From positions 75,500 through 139,499 of the forward strand of contig CAYNIW010000003.1 of assembly GCA_964397545.1 (NCBI GenBank): a DNA stretch of 64,000 nt, in the 5' to 3' direction. The DNA is from JAFGIG01 sp964397545 (GTDB taxonomy: Bacteria > SDB-A). Positions 26,021 through 34,919 of the stretch are shown here, one piece after another (the stretch's first letter is position 1; each line of letters starts with the position of its first letter). Made by a program: the position numbers and the translations under genes. The notes below the pieces were generated by a model. The model saw nothing but the letters and a program-made list of their open reading frames with translations, was not told the DNA's origin and made no database searches.

Positions 26021-29000
26021 ATGTCTGACGAGAAAATCATAATGATCGACGGCAATACAGCCGCAGCATATATTGCGCATGCAACAAATGAGGTGATAGC
26101 AATATACCCCATCACACCTTCTTCCACAATGGGAGAGCTGGCTGATGAATGGTCGGCGCAGAAGAAAAAAAATATTTGGGGAAACGTCCCCGTCGTGGCT
26201 GAGCTTCAGTCCGAAGGCGGGGCTTCAGGAACAATACACGGCTCTCTCTCCGCGGGAGCACTGACATCGACTTTCACAGCTTCTCAAGGCCTTCTGTTAA
26301 TGCTCCCCAACATGCTTAAAATATCAGGCGAACTTCTGCCGACTGTTTTTCACATCGCGGCAAGATCCGTATCCTGCCAGGCTCTTTCCATATTCGGCGA
26401 CCACAGTGACGTGATGGCGGTCCGCTCTTCGGGATACGCTTTTCTTTTTTCTTCAAACCCTCAGGAATCAATGGATATGGCGCTAATCGCCCAGTCTTCC
26501 ACCCTGAAGTCGAGAATCCCCTTTCTTCATATTTTCGACGGTTTCAGAACCTCTCATGAAATACAAAACGTATCAGAAATCCCTTTTTCAGCAATCAGGG
26601 AAATGATTGACCAGAAAGACATAGACGCGTTCAGAAAAACGGCTCTCAATCCCGAAAAGCCGACGATAAAAGGAACTTCTCAAAATCCCGATGTCTATTT
26701 TCAGGGCAGAGAAACCGTCAATCCGTTTTACATTAAAGTTCCTTCCATTGTTCAGGACGCGATGGATAAATTCTACAAACTGACTGGCAGGCAATACAAG
26801 CTCTTTGAATATATAGGCCATCCTGAAGCCGATAGAGTCATTGTTATAATGGGCTCTGGAGCGGACGTCGCTGAAGAGACTGTCCGTTATCTAGCGGACA
26901 AAAAAGAGAGGGTCGGAGTCATCAAGGTAAGACTCTTCAGGCCATTCGACAAAAAAGCCCTGCTTTCAGCGCTTCCCCTTACCGCCAAAACAGTAGCAGT
27001 TCTCGACAGGACAAAAGAACCCGGCTCAGTCGGAGATCCTCTTTACGTCGATGTATCCGCTGCCGTCAGCGAGCTGTCAGAAAGCGGCGAAATGAGATTT
27101 GCCAAACCAAAAATCTACGGCGGCAGATACGGGCTAAGTTCAAAAGAATTCACACCTGCAATGGTCAAAGGAGTCTTTCAGAATCTTTCCGAACAAAAGC
27201 CCAAAAATCACTTCACTCTCGGCATAGTCGACGATGTCTCAAACACTTCACTTCTTTACAACCACGATTTTGCAATTGAACAAGAAGGATTCGAAGGCAA
27301 GTTCTATGGTCTCGGGGCAGATGGAACAGTCGGAGCCAATAAAAACAGCATTAAGATAATCGGAGAGAACACTGATTTTCACGCTCAGGGATTTTTTGTC
27401 TATGATTCAAAAAAATCGGGCGCAGTCACAGTAAGCCATCTCAGGTTCGGCCCTAAACCCATACTCAGCCATTACCTTGTCCACAATCCCTCTTTTGTGG
27501 CCGTTCACAATCCGTCTTTTCTCAACAAATACGATGTTACGCAAGGCATTAAAAAGGGCGGAGTTCTTCTTTTGAACACTCCATACGATAAAGATCAGGT
27601 CTGGGATTCGCTTCCTTCCGAACTTCAGGCCGACATAATCAAAAAAGCTCTTAAGGTATATGCCTTAGACGCGATTTCCCTTGCTGAAAAAATTGGGTTA
27701 GGGACGAGAATCAACACGATAATGCAGACGGCGTTTTTCGAGATCTCGAAAATTCTCCCCCGCGAAAAATATATTTCGGCTATTGAAGATTCAATAAAAA
27801 AGACCTATGGTTCAAAAGGAGAAAAAGTCGTCGAGATGAACATTAAAGCCGTTCATTCCGCTCTTGAAAATCTTTACGAAATCAAAATTCCCGGCAAAGT
27901 CACTTCAGTTACAAAAAGGAAATTCGACATACCGGAAAATGCTCCTGAATATGTTAAGAAAGTAGCTCTTAAAATTTTTGAAATGAAAGGAGACGAAGTT
28001 CCCGTAAGTGCGATGCCCTGCGACGGAACTTTTCCATGCGGAACTACAAAATACGAAAAACGCAACATCGCCGTAGATATACCGATTTGGGACCCAGCCT
28101 CCTGCCTGCAATGTGCCACTTGCTCTTATGTCTGCCCTCACGCCGCAATCAGAGTCAAATTATTCGAAAAGAAATGGGCAGAAAAAGCTCCAAAATCTTT
28201 CAGAAGCATCGAGTCCAAACAATATCCCGAAATGCTCTGGGCCGTTCAAGTGGCGCCTGAAGACTGCACGGGTTGCGGACTCTGCATTGAAAACTGTCCC
28301 GGCAGGAGAAAAGACGAAAAAGGCAACCGAACGGAATACAGGACTATTGAGTTTGAAAGACTTATAAAACACAGGGAAACGGAAAAAGCAAACTTCGAGT
28401 ATTTCCTTCAAATACCTGAAACGGACGAAAAATACATAGACAGAAAGACGCTGAAAGGCACTCAGCTTTTGCCGACTATGTTCGAATTTTCAGGAGCATG
28501 CGCAGGATGCGGAGAGACGCCTTATATTAAGCTTGTCACTCAGCTTTACGGAGACAGGTCTTTAATCGCCAACGCGACGGGATGTTCTTCAATATACGGC
28601 GGAAACCTTCCGACTACACCATATACGCCAAGAAGCGACGGCAGAGGCCCCGCCTGGAGCAATTCGCTTTTTGAGGACAACGCTGAATTCGGATACGGCA
28701 TGTTTTTGGCTTCAGAAAAACTAAGAAACGCTGCGCTGGAACTTTCCGAAGAGATGATCGGCGAAAATCATCCTCTGAAAGAGATATTGAAAAACATTCT
28801 CGAAGAAAAGCAGGACAGCCAAATAAGCGTCGAGCTCGTGAGGGATTACATCTCACAACTGAGAAGGCTTCTGCCTGAATATAAAGACGAAAAAAGCGCG
28901 CGCCTATACGAGATTCTCGATTATTTCGTAAAAAAATCCGTGTGGATTTTCGGAGGTGACGGATGGGCATACGACATCGGCTACGGCGGACTGGATCATG

Positions 29001-29587
29001 TCCTAGCGAGCGGTAAAAATGTCAATGTCCTCGTTCTCGACACTGAAGTCTATTCGAATACGGGCGGACAGATGTCAAAGGCTACGCCTCTCGGAGCAAC
29101 CGCGAGATTCGCGGCCGCGGGAAAACCACTCCCGAAAAAAGATCTCGGGCTTTTGGCTATGACTTACGGATATATATACGTGGCTCAAGTTGCCATGCTT
29201 GCCAATTATAACCAGACCATACGAGCGGTGACGGAAGCCGAAAGTTACGACGGTCCTTCTCTCATAATCGCATACTCTCACTGTATAAATCACGGCATAG
29301 ATATGCGAAAAGCGAAAACAGCCCAGTCATATGCAGTAAATTCAGGTTACTGGATTCTTTATAGATACAATCCCTCGCTCTGCGACGAGAAAAAGAACCC
29401 TCTCGTAATAGACGCTCCTAAAGAAATAAAAATCCCCTTTGAGGAATACGCTTACAATGAAAACAGATACCGCTCCTTAAAGACGATAATGCCGGAACGC
29501 GCGAAAATTCTCCTCGAAAAAGCCCAAGAGGCTGTGACTCGTAGATATGAATATTACAAAAAACTTGAGAATCTTGAGGTCTGCTGA
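26021..29587 (+). CDS. nifJ: Pyruvate:ferredoxin (flavodoxin) oxidoreductase, single-chain
   Basis: Homodimeric cytosolic enzyme that splits pyruvate with CoA into acetyl-CoA and CO2, reducing ferredoxin; central to anaerobic fermentation. Order: alpha domain (~1-250; IDGNTAAAYIAHATNEVIAIYPITPSS in part), domain II (~260-390), gamma domain (~410-600; GLGADGTVGANKNSIKIIG), EKR region, two 4Fe-4S sites starting at C695 (CLQCATCSYVCP) and near 750 (CTGCGLCIENCP), then the thiamine-diphosphate beta domain with the extra cluster ACAGCGE, GGDGWAYDIGYGGLDHVL and VYSNTGGQ. Length 1188 is full for the family. Strong ribosome site CGGAGGA. Alone in its transcription unit. Confidence 0.97.
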   Translation: MSDEKIIMIDGNTAAAYIAHATNEVIAIYPITPSSTMGELADEWSAQKKKNIWGNVPVVAELQSEGGASGTIHGSLSAGALTSTFTASQGLLLMLPNMLKISGELLPTVFHIAARSVSCQALSIFGDHSDVMAVRSSGYAFLFSSNPQESMDMALIAQSSTLKSRIPFLHIFDGFRTSHEIQNVSEIPFSAIREMIDQKDIDAFRKTALNPEKPTIKGTSQNPDVYFQGRETVNPFYIKVPSIVQDAMDKFYKLTGRQYKLFEYIGHPEADRVIVIMGSGADVAEETVRYLADKKERVGVIKVRLFRPFDKKALLSALPLTAKTVAVLDRTKEPGSVGDPLYVDVSAAVSELSESGEMRFAKPKIYGGRYGLSSKEFTPAMVKGVFQNLSEQKPKNHFTLGIVDDVSNTSLLYNHDFAIEQEGFEGKFYGLGADGTVGANKNSIKIIGENTDFHAQGFFVYDSKKSGAVTVSHLRFGPKPILSHYLVHNPSFVAVHNPSFLNKYDVTQGIKKGGVLLLNTPYDKDQVWDSLPSELQADIIKKALKVYALDAISLAEKIGLGTRINTIMQTAFFEISKILPREKYISAIEDSIKKTYGSKGEKVVEMNIKAVHSALENLYEIKIPGKVTSVTKRKFDIPENAPEYVKKVALKIFEMKGDEVPVSAMPCDGTFPCGTTKYEKRNIAVDIPIWDPASCLQCATCSYVCPHAAIRVKLFEKKWAEKAPKSFRSIESKQYPEMLWAVQVAPEDCTGCGLCIENCPGRRKDEKGNRTEYRTIEFERLIKHRETEKANFEYFLQIPETDEKYIDRKTLKGTQLLPTMFEFSGACAGCGETPYIKLVTQLYGDRSLIANATGCSSIYGGNLPTTPYTPRSDGRGPAWSNSLFEDNAEFGYGMFLASEKLRNAALELSEEMIGENHPLKEILKNILEEKQDSQISVELVRDYISQLRRLLPEYKDEKSARLYEILDYFVKKSVWIFGGDGWAYDIGYGGLDHVLASGKNVNVLVLDTEVYSNTGGQMSKATPLGATARFAAAGKPLPKKDLGLLAMTYGYIYVAQVAMLANYNQTIRAVTEAESYDGPSLIIAYSHCINHGIDMRKAKTAQSYAVNSGYWILYRYNPSLCDEKKNPLVIDAPKEIKIPFEEYAYNENRYRSLKTIMPERAKILLEKAQEAVTRRYEYYKKLENLEVC

Positions 29588-29626
29588 CTTATAATCGCTT
29601 TTTAATCGAGTTCTTGCCGACAGGCT

Positions 29627-30091
29627 TCAGAATATTGAGCTGATTTTTTCGGCTGTTTTTTGGAGGAATTCCCTATCCTTTTCATCGAAGGCGTTTTCAC
29701 TATGAGAATCTATGTCTATTTCCGCGACAATTCTGTTGTTTTTGAAGATAGGAACTACGATTTCCGATTTTACTTTCGGACTGCAGCTGAGATAATTTTC
29801 TTCGTTTTCGACTTTTCCTATGACAAGAGTCTTTTTTTCCAGAAAAGCTCTTCCGCAGACTCCCTTACCTAAGGGTATGTATTTATGTTCCGTCGGTGCC
29901 CCGGTGAAAGGTCCGAGTTCAAGAGTATTATCATCACGGACAGTATAGAATCCGACCCAGTCGTATAAGTTGAAATTCCGAACAAGGCAATCGCAGAAAG
30001 CTTTTAACTTAATCTCTTTCCCGGAAATCCCGGATATTATTTTATCTATCTCATCAGTAGCCCTTTTATAAAGATCCTGATTTTTTTTCAC
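29627..30091 (-). CDS. msrC: GAF-type free methionine-(R)-sulfoxide reductase
   Basis: Cytosolic GAF-domain protein that reduces free methionine-R-sulfoxide. The family signature GKGVCGRAF carries C79, and C103 in NYLSCSPKVKSEIVVP matches the catalytic cysteine of E. coli fRMsr (YebR); the preceding FTGAPTEHKYIPLGKG and the final GAF helix also fit. 154 residues is normal. Start is GTG with a strong site (GGGAGGA). Single gene, divergent from the second ABC exporter; a TTTACA-16-TAAAAA box lies at 30157-30130. It would protect amino-acid pools from oxidation, plausible for an anaerobe meeting oxygen. Confidence 0.88.
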   Translation of the reverse strand: MKKNQDLYKRATDEIDKIISGISGKEIKLKAFCDCLVRNFNLYDWVGFYTVRDDNTLELGPFTGAPTEHKYIPLGKGVCGRAFLEKKTLVIGKVENEENYLSCSPKVKSEIVVPIFKNNRIVAEIDIDSHSENAFDEKDREFLQKTAEKISSIF

Positions 30092-30129
30092 TTTTTCCTC
30101 CCTTCAATAACATCTTTACCTCATTGTCA

Positions 30130-30157
30130 TTTTTAACATAAAACAAGTCTTTGTAAA
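30130..30157 (-). promoter_or_regulatory. Weak candidate promoter for msrC
   Basis: Minus strand: TTTACA (30157-30152), 16-base spacer, TAAAAA (30135-30130). Position suits the GTG at 30091; the region is AT-rich, so chance is likely to play a part. Confidence 0.25.
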
Positions 30158-30188
30158 AGTTTTCATTGCAAAACCTTGATATCATGAT

Positions 30189-30218
30189 TTGACCAATAGC
30201 GCTTCGTTTTGTTAAAAT
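30189..30218 (+). promoter_or_regulatory. Candidate promoter for ABC exporter pair 2
   Basis: TTGACC (30189-30194), 18-base spacer, TAAAAT (30213-30218). The start would fall near 30225, only ~8 bases before the ATG at 30233, which has no ribosome site, so the message may be almost leaderless. Confidence 0.35.
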
Positions 30219-30232
30219 CATTCCTTACAATT

Positions 30233-31957
30233 ATGAAAACCGCCAATAATGTATCCGTTTGGGGTTTTTTCAAGCCTCATCTCCGGGTGTTGATTCCCGC
30301 TTTTCTCCTCGTAGCCGTCGGCATAACCGCTGAACTTTTCATCCCTATGGTGACTCAGAAAGCTATTGATTCCGGCATTGCGCGCTCTGACGTAAGACTG
30401 ACCGTTATCTGCGGTATGGGAATAATAGCGCTTGCGCTGACCAGAGCCGGTTTCCAGAATTTCGCGAACATTCTTTTCACCGGAGCGAGCTCCAGAGTTA
30501 CAAAAGAACTGAGATCCGCTCTGATGAGGCATGTTTTTTCTCTTGAATTTGCGCGAATAGACAAACTTCAGACCGGCAGACTTATGACAAGGGTATATAG
30601 CGACACTTCCCAGATACGACGACTCAGTTCATTCGGATTCAGAATGATGTTTCAGGGAATACTTCTCGTTGTCGGCAGCAACATAATGGTCTTCAGGATA
30701 GATTTAGAAATTGGTTTTTTGGTCCTATTGCTGACCGTGGTAAACGCTTCTTTTTTCGCCTTTTTCGCCGTTTCCGCGAGAAAGTTGTTTCTGAAAGTCC
30801 AGAACCAGCTCGGTAAGATGAATTCGACAATTCAGCAGAATTTTGCGGGTATAAGCGTCGTCAAGATATTTTCCGCGGAAGAGAAAGAAATAGAGAATTT
30901 CAGCACCGAAGCCGACAAACTTAAAAATCTCTCGGTGAAAGTCGGCAAACTCATGGCGACTGCATTTCCACTATTTATGCTCGTGATCAATCTCGGAATT
31001 CTCATTATACTTCAGGTAGGCGGCAAGGAAGTCCTCGAAGGCAAACTTGCGATAGGGAATCTCGTCGCGCTGACAAATTACCTTTTCATGATAATGTTTC
31101 CTCTCATGATGCTGGGTATGTCAATGACGATTTTCGCCCAGGCAAGCGCGTCTTCCCAGAGGATCAAAGAAATACTCTCCATCCCGAAAGAAGAAAGACC
31201 AACCCTTTCAAAAGCCCTTATAAAGTCTGGAAACGTCAAAATCCGCGGATTGTCCTTTTCCCATTCCGCGGGGGCATCTCTACTTTCCGGCCTCGACCTC
31301 GACATACGCGAAGGAGAAACTCTCGGAATTATAGGGCTTACCGGCTGCGGGAAGACTACCCTTCTGAACCTTATAGCCGGTTTTTACCTTCCTCAAGAGG
31401 GGAGTATAGAGATAGACGGCTTTGAAACATCACGCATCCCTTTGAGAGAACTCAGGGGAAAAATTGCCGTTGTTTTTCAGGACCCGGTTCTTTTCAGAAT
31501 GTCTGTCAAAGGCAACATCCTCTTTGACGCAGACAGAGTATCAGATGATGAACTCGATGAGATTTCCGACATTTCGGAACTCAATGATTTCGTCAATACC
31601 AACTCCGGCGGCATGGATCTGGAAATAATGCCGCGCGGCATCAACATATCAGGCGGACAAAGGCAGAGAATAGCGATAGCGAGAGCTCTCGTATCAAATA
31701 AACCTATCCTTTTACTCGACGATTCTTTCAGCTCACTCGACAGGATTACCGAATCCCGACTGCTCGAAAAGCTCCTCAGATACAGATCCGGCATGACTAC
31801 GGTAATAGTTTCCCAGAAAATATCTTCCATAAAAAAAGCAGATAGAATAGCCTTTCTTAACGGAGGTAAAATCATCAACGCCGGAACTCATATTGAAATG
31901 CTCAAAGACTGCAAATTATACAGAGAAGTTTATACATCACAGGGTTATGAAGCATGA
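30233..31957 (+). CDS. ABC exporter half-transporter, degenerate Walker B subunit (pair 2, A)
   Basis: Type IV ABC exporter half: six transmembrane helices (~15-300) then ATPase with Walker A LTGCGKTT, canonical signature ISGGQRQR and Walker B LLLDDSFSSLD, where Asp replaces the catalytic Glu. H-loop region SQKIS lacks the usual His of AHRLS, a further sign of the non-catalytic site. The frame also has a TTG at 30209 giving eight more residues, but the ATG at 30233 gives the natural N-terminus (MKTANNVSVWGFFKPHL). The stop overlaps the next start by ATGA, so the partner is coupled. Same asymmetric design as the pair at 2422-5926 but with reversed gene order: here the degenerate subunit comes first. 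Confidence 0.9.
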   Translation: MKTANNVSVWGFFKPHLRVLIPAFLLVAVGITAELFIPMVTQKAIDSGIARSDVRLTVICGMGIIALALTRAGFQNFANILFTGASSRVTKELRSALMRHVFSLEFARIDKLQTGRLMTRVYSDTSQIRRLSSFGFRMMFQGILLVVGSNIMVFRIDLEIGFLVLLLTVVNASFFAFFAVSARKLFLKVQNQLGKMNSTIQQNFAGISVVKIFSAEEKEIENFSTEADKLKNLSVKVGKLMATAFPLFMLVINLGILIILQVGGKEVLEGKLAIGNLVALTNYLFMIMFPLMMLGMSMTIFAQASASSQRIKEILSIPKEERPTLSKALIKSGNVKIRGLSFSHSAGASLLSGLDLDIREGETLGIIGLTGCGKTTLLNLIAGFYLPQEGSIEIDGFETSRIPLRELRGKIAVVFQDPVLFRMSVKGNILFDADRVSDDELDEISDISELNDFVNTNSGGMDLEIMPRGINISGGQRQRIAIARALVSNKPILLLDDSFSSLDRITESRLLEKLLRYRSGMTTVIVSQKISSIKKADRIAFLNGGKIINAGTHIEMLKDCKLYREVYTSQGYEA

Positions 31958-33708
31958 GGGGCCAGAGAGCAAAGATAGAAAAACCCAAAAACGCGGGGAA
32001 GGCGTTTTTCCTGCTCTTCTCCAACCTTCTTCCCTACAGAGCACAACTTATAATTACATTGTTTCTCGTTTTAGCGACAGGATTGATTTCACTTGCCACT
32101 CCTTACTTCATAAAAATTGCCATTGACGATTTCATTATGAAAAAAGACTTTGAAGGCTTAAAAAATTTATCGGTGATTTTTTTCGCCGTCATCGTTCTTC
32201 AGCTCGTATTCAGCTATTTAAGATCCGTCGAAATGGTGAGGATTTCTCAAGGTGTTCTCAAAGACTTAAGAGTGAGGATTTTTTCTCACGTTCAAAAACT
32301 CGTATTCGATGTTCTTGACAAGATGAGGAAAGGAGATGTTCTTTCGAGGATAAGCAACGACGTGGAAAACGTAAACAATTTTCTCTCACAGGGTTTTTCT
32401 GAAATACTCAGCAATACTGTCTTCGTAACCGGAACAGTATTGGCGATGTTTTGGATAAACTGGAGGCTCGCTCTTCTCGCTCTTTCCGCGATTCCTGTGA
32501 TTTTTGCCGTAACTTTCACTGTGGCAAAACTTTCACGCAAAATCTTCAGGGAAAATCAAGCTGTAGCAGGTGAAATGAGTTCATTTCTTGAAGAAAACTT
32601 AAGCGGCATAAAGACTATAAAATCTTTCGGCAAAGAAGACGAATACATCGAAAAATTCGAAATAATAAATAAAAGAGCGAGGAAGATTGAATTCCGATCA
32701 GAACTTATTTCTCTGATACTACCCCCGACTCTTCATGCTCTCGGAGCAGCGAGCATCGGCATAATAATCCTTGGAGGGAGCATTCTCGTCATTAACGGAG
32801 GGGCTACCATAGGAGCCCTGGCTGGGATAATTGCATACACGAGGCGTTTTTTTCAGCCTTTTAGGGCGATGGCGGAACTATACAATCACATGCAGTCAGC
32901 TCTTGCGAGTTCGGAGAGGATAGGAGAAATCCTGAGCAGAGAAAAAGAGAATTACTCAGCAGAACTTTCAAAAACCGAACCATCTGACGGCAGTATTGAA
33001 TTCCAGGAAGTCGATTTTTCCTACACCGATGGCATTGATGTCCTCAAAGACATAAATTTGACAATTGAATCAGGCAAAACAGTAGCGCTCGTCGGTCCGA
33101 CCGGAGCCGGTAAAACAACGGTAGTAAAACTAATCTCCCGTTTTTATGATCCGGTCCTGGGAAAGATAGAATTCGGCGGAAAACCCATAGATAAAATTCC
33201 TCTGGAATCTTACAGAAAGAATTTCAGCGTAGTCCTGCAGGAACCTTTCATTTTTTCAAGATCTATAAAGGACAACATCAGGTACGGCAGACAGGACGCC
33301 TCTTTCGAGGAAGTCGAAAAAGCCGCCCGGACAGCGGGGATAAAGGATTTTATAGAAAGCCTCCCGGATAAATACGAAACAGTCATCTCAGAAGATTCGA
33401 CTAACATAAGCGCAGGGCAGAGACAGCTCATATCTATAGCCAGGGCTGTTCTTTCGGACAGAAAAATTCTTATTCTTGACGAGGCTACGAGCAATGTTGA
33501 CACCTGGACTGAAAAAACCATTCAGGACACGGTTTCGAAAATCAGCAGCATGAAAACATCAATAGTAATAGCCCACAGGCTCTCGACTATAAAAAACGCC
33601 GATTATATACTTGTAATAGATGAAAACAGAATAATAGAAAGAGGGACACACGAAGAACTGATGAATAAAAAAGGCTATTATTACGACATGTATACTTCGG
33701 GCATCTGA
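31954..33708 (+). CDS. ABC exporter half-transporter, catalytic Walker B subunit (pair 2, B)
   Basis: Partner of the preceding half-transporter. Six helices (~25-310), Walker A GPTGAGKTT, non-canonical signature ISAGQRQL and Walker B ILILDEATSNVD with the catalytic Glu, H-loop AHRLS. Together they give one working and one degenerate ATP site, typical of heterodimeric multidrug or lipid exporters (TM287/288, LmrCD, BmrCD). Length 584 is normal. Starts inside the ATGA shared with the upstream gene. It ends 30 bases before a convergent outer-membrane protein gene. Substrate unknown. Confidence 0.9.
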   Translation: MRGQRAKIEKPKNAGKAFFLLFSNLLPYRAQLIITLFLVLATGLISLATPYFIKIAIDDFIMKKDFEGLKNLSVIFFAVIVLQLVFSYLRSVEMVRISQGVLKDLRVRIFSHVQKLVFDVLDKMRKGDVLSRISNDVENVNNFLSQGFSEILSNTVFVTGTVLAMFWINWRLALLALSAIPVIFAVTFTVAKLSRKIFRENQAVAGEMSSFLEENLSGIKTIKSFGKEDEYIEKFEIINKRARKIEFRSELISLILPPTLHALGAASIGIIILGGSILVINGGATIGALAGIIAYTRRFFQPFRAMAELYNHMQSALASSERIGEILSREKENYSAELSKTEPSDGSIEFQEVDFSYTDGIDVLKDINLTIESGKTVALVGPTGAGKTTVVKLISRFYDPVLGKIEFGGKPIDKIPLESYRKNFSVVLQEPFIFSRSIKDNIRYGRQDASFEEVEKAARTAGIKDFIESLPDKYETVISEDSTNISAGQRQLISIARAVLSDRKILILDEATSNVDTWTEKTIQDTVSKISSMKTSIVIAHRLSTIKNADYILVIDENRIIERGTHEELMNKKGYYYDMYTSGI

Positions 33709-33737
33709 CCCCTAAATGATCCCAAACTAAAATTGTT

Positions 33738-34475
33738 TCAAATGCTTATGATTACCCCGACTGAGAGGTAATTGACAAGGGTGAAATTATAGACTTCGTC
33801 GTTGTCGGCGCCGCCTTCGAGAATTCTATAACCGGCTTTAAGGACAATGCCGGGGTTAAGAGAAAAAAGAGCGCCGATAAAGACATCCTCCGCTCTGCCC
33901 TGCGGCGCCGCAAGAGCGTCTCCGTCGGCAATCACTGTTAAATTGTCCCCCAGGCGGTATCCTAAACTGAAATTGACAAGAGGAACAAAACCCGTATTTT
34001 TCTTGCTCACCGACCTCGAACCGTCCGCAAGTCTTATCTCGGCGTCTCGGATTTTTCCTGTAATACCCGCGCCGGCAAAAATTTTACCTTTGTTGTAAAA
34101 TTCATACCTGTATGTAATTCTGTATGAGTCGAACCTGTAGTCGGCTTTGAGTAGATCGCCTGCTTCAAAAACAAATCCCTCATAATTTACATGCCTGTCA
34201 AGGCGACCTTCGGATCTAATTTTCAAAGGCGCCGCGAGAAAAGATAAGACGTGCCTTTTCCCGAATCGGCCCGTGGCTCTGAATCTCAAAAAATATGAGG
34301 ACCGGGGCGAAAGGTCGTCTTTGAGTGAAAATAGAGTCCCTGAGTTGCCCGGTATTCTGACATCGTTGTATCCGGTAAAGGCAACGCCTGTTTCAAAATC
34401 AATTTCATAAGAGGCTCCGATGCTTTGGAAACCGGTTATAAAAATAATAATCAAAACGGCAAAAACTCCTCTCAT
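33738..34475 (-). CDS. Outer-membrane beta-barrel protein, unknown
   Basis: Predicted secreted barrel of about 245 residues. The open frame runs further upstream, but the start chosen has a strong ribosome site (GGAGGAGG) and a proper signal peptide (MRGVFAVLIIIFITGFQSIGA). The mature part alternates hydrophobic and polar residues in ~10-12 strands (ITYRYEFYNKGKIFAGAGITG, PLVNFSLGYRLGDNLTVIADG, IVLKAGYRILEGG in pieces), each turn Gly/Asp-rich, as in OmpW/porin-like small barrels. The C-terminus ends in Ile rather than Phe. Convergent with the ABC exporter pair. No family recognised. Confidence 0.6.
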   Translation of the reverse strand: MRGVFAVLIIIFITGFQSIGASYEIDFETGVAFTGYNDVRIPGNSGTLFSLKDDLSPRSSYFLRFRATGRFGKRHVLSFLAAPLKIRSEGRLDRHVNYEGFVFEAGDLLKADYRFDSYRITYRYEFYNKGKIFAGAGITGKIRDAEIRLADGSRSVSKKNTGFVPLVNFSLGYRLGDNLTVIADGDALAAPQGRAEDVFIGALFSLNPGIVLKAGYRILEGGADNDEVYNFTLVNYLSVGVIISI

Positions 34476-34670
34476 TTTAACCTCCTCCCTTTTCGTGCCA
34501 TATCTTGTCAATTTACAATACCTCAACAGCACAAAGAATAATGACTGCAGTTTTCTTGACTTAACTTATTTCTATTACAATTTTCCTACACAGTTAAGTA
34601 AAAGAAAAGAAAAAGATACTGACCGAGAATGCAATTTTTGCAAACAATAATTGGTACACGAATGAAAAAG

Positions 34671-34780
34671 AAAAAAAAGAAGATTTAACCACGAATTGAC
34701 GCGAATCCGATTTTTCATTGATATGAAAAATCGCTACACAGATAAAAAAAAAGAAGATTTAACCGCGAATAAACACTAAT
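34671..34780. repeat. Two copies of a GAAGATTTAACC(A/G)CGAAT element with internal palindrome
   Basis: GAAGATTTAACC occurs at 34679-34690 and again at 34753-34764, 74 bases apart, each after an A-run of 8-9 and followed by ACGAAT or GCGAAT and a further degenerate CGAAT/ACTAAT unit. A related CACGAAT lies at 34658-34664. Between the copies lies a perfect inverted repeat, GATTTTTCAT (34709-34718) and ATGAAAAATC (34723-34732) around TGAT. It resembles the AACCACGAAT-type intergenic repeats seen in many environmental genomes; this is from memory and not checked. Confidence 0.5.
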
Positions 34781-34865
34781 AAATAAGAATAAAGAAGAAA
34801 GAAAGATTCTAGGACGCGAAAATACATAAAAATTCCAAATATCAAGTCCTTGAGCTAATAACTTC

Positions 34866-34893
34866 TTGCTAAATGGATTAAATGTTTTATATT
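34866..34893 (+). promoter_or_regulatory. Candidate promoter for the M16 peptidase
   Basis: TTGCTA (34866-34871), 16-base spacer, TATATT (34888-34893). Start expected near 34900, then AGGAG at 34910 and the ATG at 34920. This fixes the start at 34920 because an upstream in-frame start would lie inside the promoter. Confidence 0.45.
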
Positions 34894-34919
34894 TAATAAA
34901 ATGTAAAATAGGAGAAATT

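Larger units (their letters stand above)
34476..34919. other. Gene-free intergenic region (444 bp), AT-rich
   Basis: Between two divergent genes. It holds the dispersed repeat at 34671-34780, a 10-bp inverted repeat at 34709-34732 and the M16 promoter at 34866-34893. The left part (34500-34670) is AT-rich with no recognised gene, RNA or long repeat. Confidence 0.6.

Noticed and set aside
34500..34670. Possible CRISPR or tandem repeat in the AT-rich gap
   Set aside because: No regularly spaced identical units; only the two-copy element further right is real.
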